Source: Suilimivivens sp963618065 (GTDB lineage Bacteria; Bacillota; Clostridia; Lachnospirales; Lachnospiraceae). From it: a stretch of 53,043 nt of DNA. This document shows, piece after piece, positions 1 to 8,425 of the stretch. The stretch is taken from the NCBI GenBank assembly GCA_963618065.1, contig CAVERH010000018.1:1-53043 (forward strand), read 5' to 3'. Made by a program: the position numbers and the translations under genes. The notes below the pieces were generated by a model. That model saw only the letters and a list, made by a program, of their open reading frames with translations. It ran no database searches and was not told the DNA's origin. Position 1 is the first letter of the stretch; the number at the start of each line of letters is the position of its first letter.

Positions 1-203
1 TATTCGATATAATTTTATCAGGAAGGTTTCCATGCATCTATTCTTATGTTATTATAGAATACATAATGATTTTTATATCCATTCTGAATGGTTGCGAATT
101 CGGCAACGATCCTAGCGTGCAGCCAGATTTGCAGACAAGCGGATAGGCTAGTTATTTTGTAAACGCTGTACCAGTTACTCAGGCTCACATAAAAGGAGAA
201 TCC

Positions 204-1115
204 ATGACACTGAAACATTTCAAAATTTTTTATGAAGTATGTCGTGAAGAAAGCATCACAAAGGCAGCTGTGAACCTGAATATGGCACAGCCTGCTGTCA
301 GTACTGCCATCAAAGAACTGGAGGCTTATTACAACGTAAAGCTTTTTGATCGATTAAACAGAAAAATCTATATTACAAGTGCCGGAAGCTATTTATTGGA
401 ATATGTGGATTCGATTTTATCTCAGGTTGAAGAATCAAAAGAGGTACTGCAGGATCTTGCTGCCTCTACCAGAATCCGTATCGGGAGTAATGTTTCTTTT
501 GGCACCCAATATTTACCTGACATCATTACGGAATTTCAATCACTGCATCCCGAAATTCCCCTTTTCACCATGATTCAGAACTCAAGCCAGATTGAAAATG
601 ATCTGCTTCATAATAAGCTTGATCTTGCGATTATGGATAATCTGAGCAATAATCCTTCTATAAAGCAGACCTTGCTGGTTTCGGACCATCTCGTTGCGCT
701 TTACAGTCCAAAATTAAAGCTTCCTTCTGACAGGACATCTGCTTTTTCAAAGGGTGAGCTTAAACATGAGGTATCCATCCATGACTTTGCCCGGATACCT
801 CTGCTTCTTCGCGAACCGGGAAGTGGTAATAGGGACACCGTTGAAATTGTTTTTCGTCAATATGGCATCCACCCTTATATTGCTCTTGAAAGCATCAGCA
901 CTCAGGCGCTTATTTCCTTTTGTCTTCGGGGATATGGCATTCTGTTTCTGCCTTCGGCCGAGGCCGAGCTGTTTCTTTCTTCCCGCCAGCTGATACAACT
1001 GGATATCAAAGACATTACCTTCCAGCGTAACTACTATTTTTCTATTCTGAATAAGAAATATCAGACCAAAAGCATGCGCTGCTTCTCTGACTATCTGACG
1101 CAGAAATTTGCATAA
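204..1115 (+). CDS. LysR-family transcriptional regulator
   Basis: A 303-residue LysR-type regulator. Residues 1-60 form the winged helix-turn-helix (NLNMAQPAVSTAIKELE, then LFDRLNR), followed by the usual linker helix and a substrate-binding domain of two lobes (about residues 88-300). Length is normal for the family. The start is fixed by AAAAGGAG at 191-198, five bases before the ATG. The target is probably a gene to the left, outside the window, because LysR genes are usually divergent from their target; the gene to its right is a dead remnant. The effector cannot be read from the sequence. Confidence 0.93.
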   Translation: MTLKHFKIFYEVCREESITKAAVNLNMAQPAVSTAIKELEAYYNVKLFDRLNRKIYITSAGSYLLEYVDSILSQVEESKEVLQDLAASTRIRIGSNVSFGTQYLPDIITEFQSLHPEIPLFTMIQNSSQIENDLLHNKLDLAIMDNLSNNPSIKQTLLVSDHLVALYSPKLKLPSDRTSAFSKGELKHEVSIHDFARIPLLLREPGSGNRDTVEIVFRQYGIHPYIALESISTQALISFCLRGYGILFLPSAEAELFLSSRQLIQLDIKDITFQRNYYFSILNKKYQTKSMRCFSDYLTQKFA

Positions 1116-1117
1116 AA

Positions 1118-1258
1118 CGTACAGAATCATATTTGTACGGTCTAAGCAGCAAAAGGACGGCTCTGTCCTGTTTACAAAACTATCTCGGTGTTCTCCCGGA
1201 AGAAACCTGCATCTTCGGAGATAATCTGGAAGTCTTAACAGAGGTTGTATCATTGTGA
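1118..1258 (+). pseudogene. C-terminal remnant of a Cof-type HAD phosphatase
   Basis: Directly after the LysR stop, the plus strand reads open without a start codon for about 46 codons and ends at TGA 1256-1258. The translation contains SSKRTALSCLQNYLGV and then CIFGDNLEVL. These match the HAD (Cof/YidA) C-terminal block in which a Lys starts the helix and GDxxND supplies the metal-binding acid; here the motif is GDNLEV, so the second acid is altered. The rest of the gene is missing. I read it as a decayed fragment, not a live gene. Confidence 0.6.
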
Positions 1259-1567
1259 AATCCATAAAGGCAGGAAGGAATCTTCAAAAAATCAGTAGAT
1301 TGCGTAAATACTAATTGCCCATCGGCTTCTTTTCGTATATAATCCAAGATAGAGGAAGCTTTTCGATTGGGTTGTTTACATCCGACCATAGATGCAATAC
1401 CAATTTTAATGGAAGATCCTTTTTTATGCAACTGTTCTTGAGTTCTTCGCCGTCGGGTTGATTACCCTGCGCATTGCCTGAGGTTCATGTCAAGGCTGGC
1501 GGACGACTTAGAAAACTTATAGCGTGGTGGCGTCAATCCCACGAAAAAATGATTGACCCAACATTTT
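1259..1567. other. Intergenic stretch with no recognisable gene
   Basis: Between the HAD remnant and the esterase gene I found no convincing gene. An 83-codon minus-strand frame (1180-1431) overlaps the HAD remnant, lacks a ribosome site and resembles no family I know. The last 120 bases (about 1441-1560) are more GC-rich than their surroundings and may be another gene scrap. Confidence 0.4.
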
Positions 1568-2452
1568 TTAAAAAAGAGTATGTTCTTTCAGAATATTAAA
1601 ATAATCAAGGGCCTTTTGAATACTGATATCCCATAATGCATATTCATGACAATATCCTTCTTCCTCTTCAAATTTTATATTTGCATTCATACTCTCTGCA
1701 TATTTTTTAAATCTCAGGAATCTTGGATACACATTCTTATCCTTTGTACCACAGGATACATACATTTTAGGTAGCTTTCCCGCTTTCACAACCTCTGGGA
1801 ATCTATCCCATGCATTTTCATAAGAATCAAGGAAATCCTGAACCGTTTTATATTTCGCAACCTGATTTATTTCTTTCAGACGCATACCGTTTCCATTCGG
1901 TCCCGGAAATTTAATGGGATCTTGTGCCGCTGTACGAAACTCTTCAGAACTCATAGCAGCGAATGGTCGTAAATACTCAATCTCTCTTGCCGTACTTGAA
2001 AGAACTGCAACCCCACCAAATAAATCGGGGTATCCCAACCCAAACATTAATGCACCGTTTCCTCCCATGGACAGCCCCGCAATGAAATTATCTTCTTTTT
2101 TGTCCGAGGCAGGCAGCCAGTTATATACCAGTGGCATTAGTTCTTCTGTTACATAATCCCATACCTGAAAACCATCTGCAAATGTCGTGTAATTCGCATA
2201 ATCACTATTTAATACGTTCGGCATTACAACGATGAGATTTCTCTCTTCCGCATATCTGGAAATATTGGTATTTCTTATCCAGTCTGTATAATCCCCACAG
2301 GAACCGTGCAGTAGCCAAAGTGTTTTATATTTTTTCCCTAAACCATAGAATTCTTTCGGTTCCTGAAATAATTCTATTCTTGGCATAATAACATTGACCT
2401 GCGTATTTACCATTAAATATTTGCTAAAAAAATTCAAGGTAAAAAGTGCCAT
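1568..2452 (-). CDS. EstA/esterase D-family alpha/beta hydrolase
   Basis: A serine esterase of the putative esterase family (EstA, S-formylglutathione hydrolase type), 294 residues. The nucleophile elbow GLSMGG, the oxyanion region LLHGSCGDYTDW, an acid in SCGTKD and the late His in GYCHEYALWD make a complete catalytic set. No signal peptide is evident, so it is probably cytoplasmic. The start at 2452 is chosen because AGGAGG lies seven bases upstream; an in-frame TTG two codons earlier is too close. It is the last gene of the peptide-transporter operon, eight bases after the MFS gene, suggesting hydrolysis of an ester in the imported compound. The true substrate is unknown. Confidence 0.88.
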   Translation of the reverse strand: MALFTLNFFSKYLMVNTQVNVIMPRIELFQEPKEFYGLGKKYKTLWLLHGSCGDYTDWIRNTNISRYAEERNLIVVMPNVLNSDYANYTTFADGFQVWDYVTEELMPLVYNWLPASDKKEDNFIAGLSMGGNGALMFGLGYPDLFGGVAVLSSTAREIEYLRPFAAMSSEEFRTAAQDPIKFPGPNGNGMRLKEINQVAKYKTVQDFLDSYENAWDRFPEVVKAGKLPKMYVSCGTKDKNVYPRFLRFKKYAESMNANIKFEEEEGYCHEYALWDISIQKALDYFNILKEHTLF

Positions 2453-2466
2453 TTCCAATCCTCCTA

Positions 2467-3690
2467 TTACTTTCCTGTTTTAAAGTTATTTTCAATTTTG
2501 TTAATTTTCTTCCGGAACTGGAAGATAAATAACACCGCTAATATTACCGGAATAGCCATACTAATCCACATAAGAGGGGTGTATCCCGCTATTGCTGCTA
2601 CATATCCGGCAAGCGTTGAGCCTAACAAAGTTGCTGTGTCCTGTCCAATATAATTTGTACTGGATGCAGATCCTCTTCGCTCAGGCACTACGGCTCTCAT
2701 AGACAATGACTGTAATGCCGGCATCACAGCTCCATATCCAAATGCATTTATGAATGCCGCAAATAACAGCATCGGTAAATTCGTGGAAATACCAATAAGG
2801 ATCAGAGAACACGCTGTTGTAAATACTGATGGAATTCCTACTTTTACAAAACCATATTTATCTGTCAGCTTACCGATTGCAGGTCTTGTCAGCAGCATTG
2901 TTAAGGCATACACAGTGAAAAACAGACTTGCTCCGCTGATGCCTCTTTCTTCTGCATATACAAGAAGAAATGAATTAATTGTGGTAAATCCCAATGCTAT
3001 CAAAAATGTAATTACCGCAGGTAATACAGCCTCTTTTGCTACCATATTTTCCAATTTTAGATTAAAAGGTATATGGGGAGAAGGCATCAGTCTGAGAAAT
3101 AGTGCTGCTATAATTGCGCATACCATTAAACACCCGAAGATAAAATATGTAATAGGATATCCAAGCCGATCCTTCAACAATACTCCCACGGTAGGTCCGA
3201 TTGACTGAGCAATTACCTGTGCACAGGCGAAGATTCCCATTCCGGAAGAAAATTTATCTTTCGGCAACATATCTGACACAATTGTCAGGCAGCACGATCC
3301 CGCAAAAGCACTTCCTATTCCCTGCAGCAAGCGGAAACATTTCAACACAGTAATGACCTGTATTCCCAATTTACCTGCTATTTTCGGTGCAAAACTAAAG
3401 CCAAAATATGCAGATGCCATACATCCCATGGCAATAGCAACAATAATCTTACGATTATATGCATTAATTGCAGGCCCAGCCACAAACCGGAATAGCAATG
3501 CCGTAATAGCAAACATACTCATAAGCATACCTATCTGTTCGGCAGGTGCACCCATAGACTTAGCATATAAAGATAATAAAGAGTTTGACATATATTGACC
3601 AAAATTCAACGCCATGTTCACCAAAAAAATCCCAATAAACATCATATTCCAAATTCGGTTTGATGATTGGCTACTTTGCCTTTTGCTCAT
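2467..3690 (-). CDS. MFS transporter, 12-helix type
   Basis: A 407-residue major facilitator superfamily protein with about twelve hydrophobic segments. The loop 2-3 signature appears as RFVAGPAINAYNRK, and again in the second half as RPAIGKLTDKYG. The ATG lies inside the end of the upstream metallo-hydrolase gene (20-base overlap), so the two are probably translationally coupled. In this setting (peptide importer, metallo-hydrolase, esterase) export of a drug-like compound or breakdown product is plausible, but substrate specificity cannot be read. Confidence 0.9.
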   Translation of the reverse strand: MSKRQSSQSSNRIWNMMFIGIFLVNMALNFGQYMSNSLLSLYAKSMGAPAEQIGMLMSMFAITALLFRFVAGPAINAYNRKIIVAIAMGCMASAYFGFSFAPKIAGKLGIQVITVLKCFRLLQGIGSAFAGSCCLTIVSDMLPKDKFSSGMGIFACAQVIAQSIGPTVGVLLKDRLGYPITYFIFGCLMVCAIIAALFLRLMPSPHIPFNLKLENMVAKEAVLPAVITFLIALGFTTINSFLLVYAEERGISGASLFFTVYALTMLLTRPAIGKLTDKYGFVKVGIPSVFTTACSLILIGISTNLPMLLFAAFINAFGYGAVMPALQSLSMRAVVPERRGSASSTNYIGQDTATLLGSTLAGYVAAIAGYTPLMWISMAIPVILAVLFIFQFRKKINKIENNFKTGK

Positions 3691-4567
3691 CCATTCTTAC
3701 CTTCTTTCTTCGATATATATTCTCAATATGGAACTGGATGACAATATCTCTGAAAAAAGCTATATTCATTTCTGTATCTATCATTTGGTTCCATTCTTTT
3801 CCGATTACGCAATCTCCTTCCATAATTTTCTTCAATCCATCCATCACCGTCTCAAAGACATAATCTTCCAAAGGCTCTCCCACTTTTCGAAAATCCGCAT
3901 GCCCATTATATATATTTTTGACATCAACACCCATATCCGCTATTCGTTTTACGGCAATATAGCTTTCCTCAATACTCTTGTGATCCATTCCCGGAATAGG
4001 TCTGACTCCGATGCCTACGATCTTATTAAAACAGTCTCCGCAGAATACATATTTTGTCGCACTGTCGATTGCTACCATTGACCCCGGCGTATGTCCCGGA
4101 CAGTAATAACAGGTGATTACACGTCCTCCCAAATCAAACTGGTATCCGTCATCCATAAGATGCACCACTGGTTCATCTGTTTCCGAGAAATTGCGAATAT
4201 CTTCTTCCTGCCATGGATAACTTCTGCCTATATGTTTCATGGCAATGGCTTGTATGTACTGCTTTCGACTTTCAACGCTTGTCAATGGGCGAATCATTTT
4301 CCCCATTCCGTAATCCGTTCTACTGATATACACCTCCGGAAATGACGGAGCATTACCCACATGATCTCTGTGATTGTGTGTCATAAAAACTTCAACCGGT
4401 TTTTTTGCCAGATTTTCTGCAAACGTTTTGATATCTCCAATACCTATCCCTGTGTCAATCAATAATGCCTTTTTTTCTCCTACGACAAGGAACATTGATA
4501 CGTTATCAAATTCATTAATTTCATAAACATTGGGACCTATTTCTACATAGGGATATTGATTAATCAT
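3671..4567 (-). CDS. Metallo-beta-lactamase-fold hydrolase
   Basis: A 298-residue MBL-fold protein. Metal ligands are visible in order: THNHRDHVG (HxHxDH), CPGHTPGS (third His), CGDCFN (bridging Asp) and NGHADF (last His). This is the glyoxalase II-like/lactonase arrangement. The start at 4567 follows GAGG nine bases upstream; the frame stays open to a TTG at 4582, but that lacks a well-placed ribosome site. The 3' end overlaps the MFS start. It probably hydrolyses a thioester, lactone or similar bond in a compound handled by the operon; which bond is unknown. Confidence 0.9.
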   Translation of the reverse strand: MINQYPYVEIGPNVYEINEFDNVSMFLVVGEKKALLIDTGIGIGDIKTFAENLAKKPVEVFMTHNHRDHVGNAPSFPEVYISRTDYGMGKMIRPLTSVESRKQYIQAIAMKHIGRSYPWQEEDIRNFSETDEPVVHLMDDGYQFDLGGRVITCYYCPGHTPGSMVAIDSATKYVFCGDCFNKIVGIGVRPIPGMDHKSIEESYIAVKRIADMGVDVKNIYNGHADFRKVGEPLEDYVFETVMDGLKKIMEGDCVIGKEWNQMIDTEMNIAFFRDIVIQFHIENIYRRKKVRMDEQKAK

Positions 4568-4578
4568 TCTCTCATTCC

Positions 4579-5535
4579 TCAAATACCGTTGATTTCTTTA
4601 CATCGGCAGCAGCTGACAAAGTGGTTAGGATTCATTTCCTCAAGTTGTTGTTTCTGATGGCATTCTTCTTTAGCGTATGGGCATCTTGCAGCAAAACGGC
4701 ATCCCGGTTTAGGATTAATGGGTGATGTAATCTCTCCCTTCAACATAATTCTTTCTTTACCATTATGAATGTCTGTTGATGGAATCGCCGACAGCAAAGC
4801 CTTTGTATATGGATGCAACGGATTAGTAAATAATTCCTTTGCCGGACTTACCTCGACTAATTGCCCCAGATACATTACACAAATATCGTCGGAAATGTGC
4901 CTTACTACAGACAAATCATGTGTAACAAACATATATGTCATATTTCTCTGCTGCTGCAGATCCTGAAGAAGATTCAAAACCTGTGCCTGAATGGATACAT
5001 CCAACGCAGAAACAGGCTCATCGCACACCACAAATGCGGGATTCAACGCAATTGCTCTCGCAATTCCCACTCTTTGCCGTCTTCCGCCGTCCAGCTCATG
5101 CGGGTAAGATTTTCTCATACGATTATCAATTCCAACCAGTTCCATAATTTTATCCAGTTCTTCATTCAACTGAACTTTTGTATATCTTCTGGATAACATC
5201 AATGGTTCTCTCACTGTTTCCTCAACCGTCATTCGAGGATTCAGGGATGCGTACGGATCCTGGAAAATGATCTGCATGTCACCCTTAAGTTCATTTAATT
5301 TGGAAGCGCTCACATGGGTTACATCTTCTCCCTTAAAAAATATCTGTCCTCCAGTACTTTCCTGCAGATGGATAATAGTTCTTCCCAGTGTAGACTTTCC
5401 ACATCCGGATTCCCCCACCACTCCCATTGTCTTACCAGCATTAATTTTCATTGTTACTCCGTCAACTGCATGTAAGGTACCTTTCGGAGTATTAAAATAT
5501 TTCTGTAAATTTTTAACTTCTATTACCGCAGACAT
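4579..5535 (-). CDS. Oligopeptide/dipeptide ABC transporter ATPase (OppF/DppF type)
   Basis: A 318-residue ATPase. Walker A is GESGCGKST, Walker B is FVVCDEPVSALD, and the H-loop is VTHDLSV. A Cys-rich C-terminal tail (CRFAARCPYAKEEC, then CCRCK) is typical of Opp/Dpp ATPases. The ABC signature reads LDGGRRQR instead of LSGGQRQR, so the usual signature Ser is Asp. This variant occurs in some OppF relatives and need not abolish activity. Start is preceded by GGAGG. It pairs with the OppD-like ATPase immediately upstream to drive import through the two permeases. Confidence 0.95.
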   Translation of the reverse strand: MSAVIEVKNLQKYFNTPKGTLHAVDGVTMKINAGKTMGVVGESGCGKSTLGRTIIHLQESTGGQIFFKGEDVTHVSASKLNELKGDMQIIFQDPYASLNPRMTVEETVREPLMLSRRYTKVQLNEELDKIMELVGIDNRMRKSYPHELDGGRRQRVGIARAIALNPAFVVCDEPVSALDVSIQAQVLNLLQDLQQQRNMTYMFVTHDLSVVRHISDDICVMYLGQLVEVSPAKELFTNPLHPYTKALLSAIPSTDIHNGKERIMLKGEITSPINPKPGCRFAARCPYAKEECHQKQQLEEMNPNHFVSCCRCKEINGI

Positions 5536-5550
5536 TTTTCTTCCTCCCTG

Positions 5551-6519
5551 TTACAAAATATTGCAGCATCTGCAAAAATGACCGGGCTCAATTTCTTTCA
5601 TTTCCACCGGAGTCTTGCACTCATTTTTGCAATATTTACATCTCGGCGCAAAATAGCAGCCCTCCGGCAAATTTGTCGGATCAGGAGGCATTCCGTCTAC
5701 CGGACTGAGTCTGTCAACATCCGTCTCCAGACTGGGAATCGCTCCAAATAAACCTATGGTGTATGGATGTGTAGGATGATCAAAAATCTGCTCTTTGCTT
5801 CCATACTCTACGATTTGTCCTGCATATATTACCGCCACCACATCGCAAACTTCTGCTACGATTCCGAGGTCATGGGTGATCATAATCATAGAAGTATTTA
5901 GCTTTTTCTTCAGGTTATTGATCATATCCAGTACCTGTGCCTGAATGGTTACATCCAGTGCAGTAGTGGGTTCATCCGCAAGTAATAATTCCGGATGGCA
6001 TGCTAATGCCATAGCGATAACCACACGTTGCTTCATTCCACCGGAAAACTGATGAGGATAATCTTTATATCTTTCTGCGGGAATTCCTACCATTTCCAGC
6101 ATTTCCTTAGCTTTGTTCTCTGCGTCCTTTTTGCTTCCGTCGCTGCTATGTAAACGTACTGCCTCTGCAATCTGATTACCTACTCTATGGACGGGATTTA
6201 AAGCCGTCATGGGATCCTGGAAAATCATAGATATTTTACTGCCACGGATTTTCAGCATTTCTCTTTCTGTCATTTCTAATAAGTTCTGTCCTTCCAGAAT
6301 GATTTTCCCCGACAGAATTTTTGACTGAATTTCCGGAAGAATTCCCAGAATTGCTTTTGCAATCGTTGTTTTTCCGGCACCGGTTTCACCTACCAGACCC
6401 AAGGTTTTTCCTTTTTCCAGGCTGAACGATACACCATTTACAGCGTGAACGATTTCTCCTTCCGATTGATAGCAAATCTTTAAATCTTCCACTCTCAAGA
6501 ACTCGTCCTGTTTATTCAT
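5551..6519 (-). CDS. Oligopeptide/dipeptide ABC transporter ATPase (OppD/DppD type)
   Basis: A 322-residue ATPase with Walker A GETGAGKTT, signature FSGGMKQR, Walker B LLLADEPTTALD and H-loop ITHDLGI. The C-terminal Cys cluster (CYFAPRCKYCKNEC, then CRCCNIL) is expected of the family and may bind an iron-sulfur cluster, as shown for some homologues. Unlike its OppF partner its signature motif is canonical, so the heterodimer has one standard and one altered site. Sixteen bases separate it from the upstream permease gene. Confidence 0.95.
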   Translation of the reverse strand: MNKQDEFLRVEDLKICYQSEGEIVHAVNGVSFSLEKGKTLGLVGETGAGKTTIAKAILGILPEIQSKILSGKIILEGQNLLEMTEREMLKIRGSKISMIFQDPMTALNPVHRVGNQIAEAVRLHSSDGSKKDAENKAKEMLEMVGIPAERYKDYPHQFSGGMKQRVVIAMALACHPELLLADEPTTALDVTIQAQVLDMINNLKKKLNTSMIMITHDLGIVAEVCDVVAVIYAGQIVEYGSKEQIFDHPTHPYTIGLFGAIPSLETDVDRLSPVDGMPPDPTNLPEGCYFAPRCKYCKNECKTPVEMKEIEPGHFCRCCNIL

Positions 6520-6534
6520 TTTCCTGCACCTCGC

Positions 6535-7401
6535 TTACTTCTTTAACTTAGGATCCAGCGCATCACGAAGTCCATCCCCAAGCATATTTAAACTCAACAC
6601 GGTTACCGCAAGAACAATTCCGGGGAATATCACCATATGCGGATAATCTCTTAAATAACTTCTGGCTCCTGATAACATAGCTCCCCATTCCGGATTGGGC
6701 GGTTGTACTCCAAGTCCGACATAGCTTAATCCTGCTGCCATCAATATGGAACTTGCAACGCCCATTGTTGCTGTTACGATCAATGATGAAAGCGAATTGG
6801 GCAACACATGCTTTACAATAATCCTGAATTTACTGCAATTCTGCAGTGTTGAAGAGGCTTCCAGATATTCCATATTTCTGATTGACATAATAGATGCTCT
6901 CAGCAGTCGCACATACTGCGGCATTGTGGAAACAGAAATCGCCAAAATACAATTTATAAAACCACTTCCCAGTACTGCGGAAATAACAACTGCCATCAGC
7001 ATTCCGGGGATAGATGAAAAAATATCCAGGAATCGCATGATAATACTGTCAATTATGCCCCCAAAGAATCCGGCGATGGATCCCAGGACTAATCCGAATA
7101 CAACCGAAAGAGCTACGGAGCCTAATCCGAGGATCAATGAATATCTTGCTCCGTATATTAACCGACTTAAAATATCTCTTCCCAATTCATCGCAACCAAA
7201 GGGATGACTAAAAGAAGGTGTTGCAAAACGATTTGCCATATCCATTTTGGTGTAGGAGTACGGCATAATCCATGTTGCAAAAATCGCAATCAGAATTAAA
7301 ATGCTTAAGATGACTGCTCCTGCTATAGATGCTCTGTTCTTAGACATTCTTTTTAAAACCGTTACCACCTGATTCTGCGGCTTATATTTCTCATTAACCA
7401 T
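6535..7401 (-). CDS. Oligopeptide/dipeptide ABC transporter permease (OppC/DppC type)
   Basis: A permease of 288 residues with six predicted membrane segments. The family traits are the HPFGCDELGRDILSRLIYG motif after the first helix and the EAA loop (EASSTLQNCSKFRIIVKHVLPN). The start at 7401 is preferred over 7428 because GGAGGAG lies just upstream. It overlaps the end of the first permease gene by eight bases, consistent with coupled synthesis of the membrane heterodimer. Confidence 0.94.
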   Translation of the reverse strand: MVNEKYKPQNQVVTVLKRMSKNRASIAGAVILSILILIAIFATWIMPYSYTKMDMANRFATPSFSHPFGCDELGRDILSRLIYGARYSLILGLGSVALSVVFGLVLGSIAGFFGGIIDSIIMRFLDIFSSIPGMLMAVVISAVLGSGFINCILAISVSTMPQYVRLLRASIMSIRNMEYLEASSTLQNCSKFRIIVKHVLPNSLSSLIVTATMGVASSILMAAGLSYVGLGVQPPNPEWGAMLSGARSYLRDYPHMVIFPGIVLAVTVLSLNMLGDGLRDALDPKLKK

Positions 7402-8350
7402 TTTTTCTCCTCCTCGATTTTCCTTCATATTGTGCTTTAATACGAGGATCTACATATGCATAAATGATATCTACAAGCAACACAATAAAACTGAATGTCA
7501 CCGCCAGGAAAACAACACTGCCCCGCACCACCGGGTAATCACGATTATTTACAGCTGAAATCATATAATTGCCTATTCCGGGAATACCAAACACAGACTC
7601 AATGACAATGGTTCCTCCCAATGTTTTACCAAAGGATGTTCCTACCTGTGTAATTACAGGGATCAACGCATTCGGCAATGCATGTTTATATACCGCAGCG
7701 AATTTAGAGACACCTTTTGCTCTTGCAGTCGTCACATAATCCGCACGTATAACATCCAGCATGCTTGATCTTACCAGTCTTGCCTGGGTGGCAATTCCTC
7801 CCAACGATGTTGCGATAATAGGAATAACATAGTGTTGCCAGGATCCTACTCCGGAAGGTGGTAAAATTCCCAAATGTACTGAGAATAACAATACCAGAAG
7901 TAAACCAATCCAAAATTGAGGCATAGAAACACCGATCAAAGCAATCAACATGGAAATTCTGTCGCTTAATTTGTTTTGGTTTACCGCAGCAGTAATACCC
8001 AGCGGGATACCTATAACACAAGACAAAATCATGCTGCCTAACGCTAATATAAAAGTATACGGTAACCGCGTTGCTATTTCGGATGTAACTGCCTTGCCCG
8101 TGAAATACGAAGTACCTAAATCCAACTTTATAAAGGTATCCTTCAGGAATCGGGCTAACTGAATGATATACGGATCATTTAATCCCATCGATTCCCGTAA
8201 TATCTGACGATCTTCGAAAGTTGCACTTGATCCCAAAATCATTACGGCCGGATCACCCGGTGTGAAATACAGAATCGTAAATATTACGATCGCCACACCA
8301 ATAGCAACCGGTATCATCCATAGAAGTCTTTTTAATACATACTTTGTCAT
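7394..8350 (-). CDS. Oligopeptide/dipeptide ABC transporter permease (OppB/DppB type)
   Basis: A 318-residue permease beginning MTKYVLKRLLWMIPV, the typical OppB/DppB start, with FTPGDPA after the first helix and an EAA loop around TARAKGVSKFAAVYKHALPN. About six membrane helices. The start at 8350 has GGAGG eight bases upstream; an earlier in-frame ATG at 8422 would overlap the intergenic stem-loop and nearly abut the binding-protein gene, and it does not fit the family. Confidence 0.94.
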   Translation of the reverse strand: MTKYVLKRLLWMIPVAIGVAIVIFTILYFTPGDPAVMILGSSATFEDRQILRESMGLNDPYIIQLARFLKDTFIKLDLGTSYFTGKAVTSEIATRLPYTFILALGSMILSCVIGIPLGITAAVNQNKLSDRISMLIALIGVSMPQFWIGLLLVLLFSVHLGILPPSGVGSWQHYVIPIIATSLGGIATQARLVRSSMLDVIRADYVTTARAKGVSKFAAVYKHALPNALIPVITQVGTSFGKTLGGTIVIESVFGIPGIGNYMISAVNNRDYPVVRGSVVFLAVTFSFIVLLVDIIYAYVDPRIKAQYEGKSRRRKNG

Positions 8351-8378
8351 CAAAATGCCTCCATACCTAGTTATTAAA

Positions 8379-8413
8379 GGACATGGCTTCCGTGTTATCA
8401 GAGAACCATGTCC
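8379..8413 (-). promoter_or_regulatory. Stem-loop between binding-protein and permease genes
   Basis: GGACATGG at 8379-8386 pairs with CCATGTCC at 8406-8413, and three more pairs form past a one-base bulge. No run of T follows on the minus strand, so it is not a full terminator. Such hairpins after binding-protein genes commonly protect the upstream mRNA and raise binding-protein yield over the membrane subunits. That role is inferred from position. Confidence 0.6.
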
Positions 8414-8425
8414 GAATTTCATGAT

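Noticed and set aside
18..218. 66-codon minus-strand frame at the left edge
   Set aside because: No ribosome site, no family resemblance, and it overlaps the LysR start. I regard it as chance.
747..1265. 172-codon minus-strand frame inside the LysR gene
   Set aside because: It is the shadow of a gene with clear LysR motifs and has no family features of its own.
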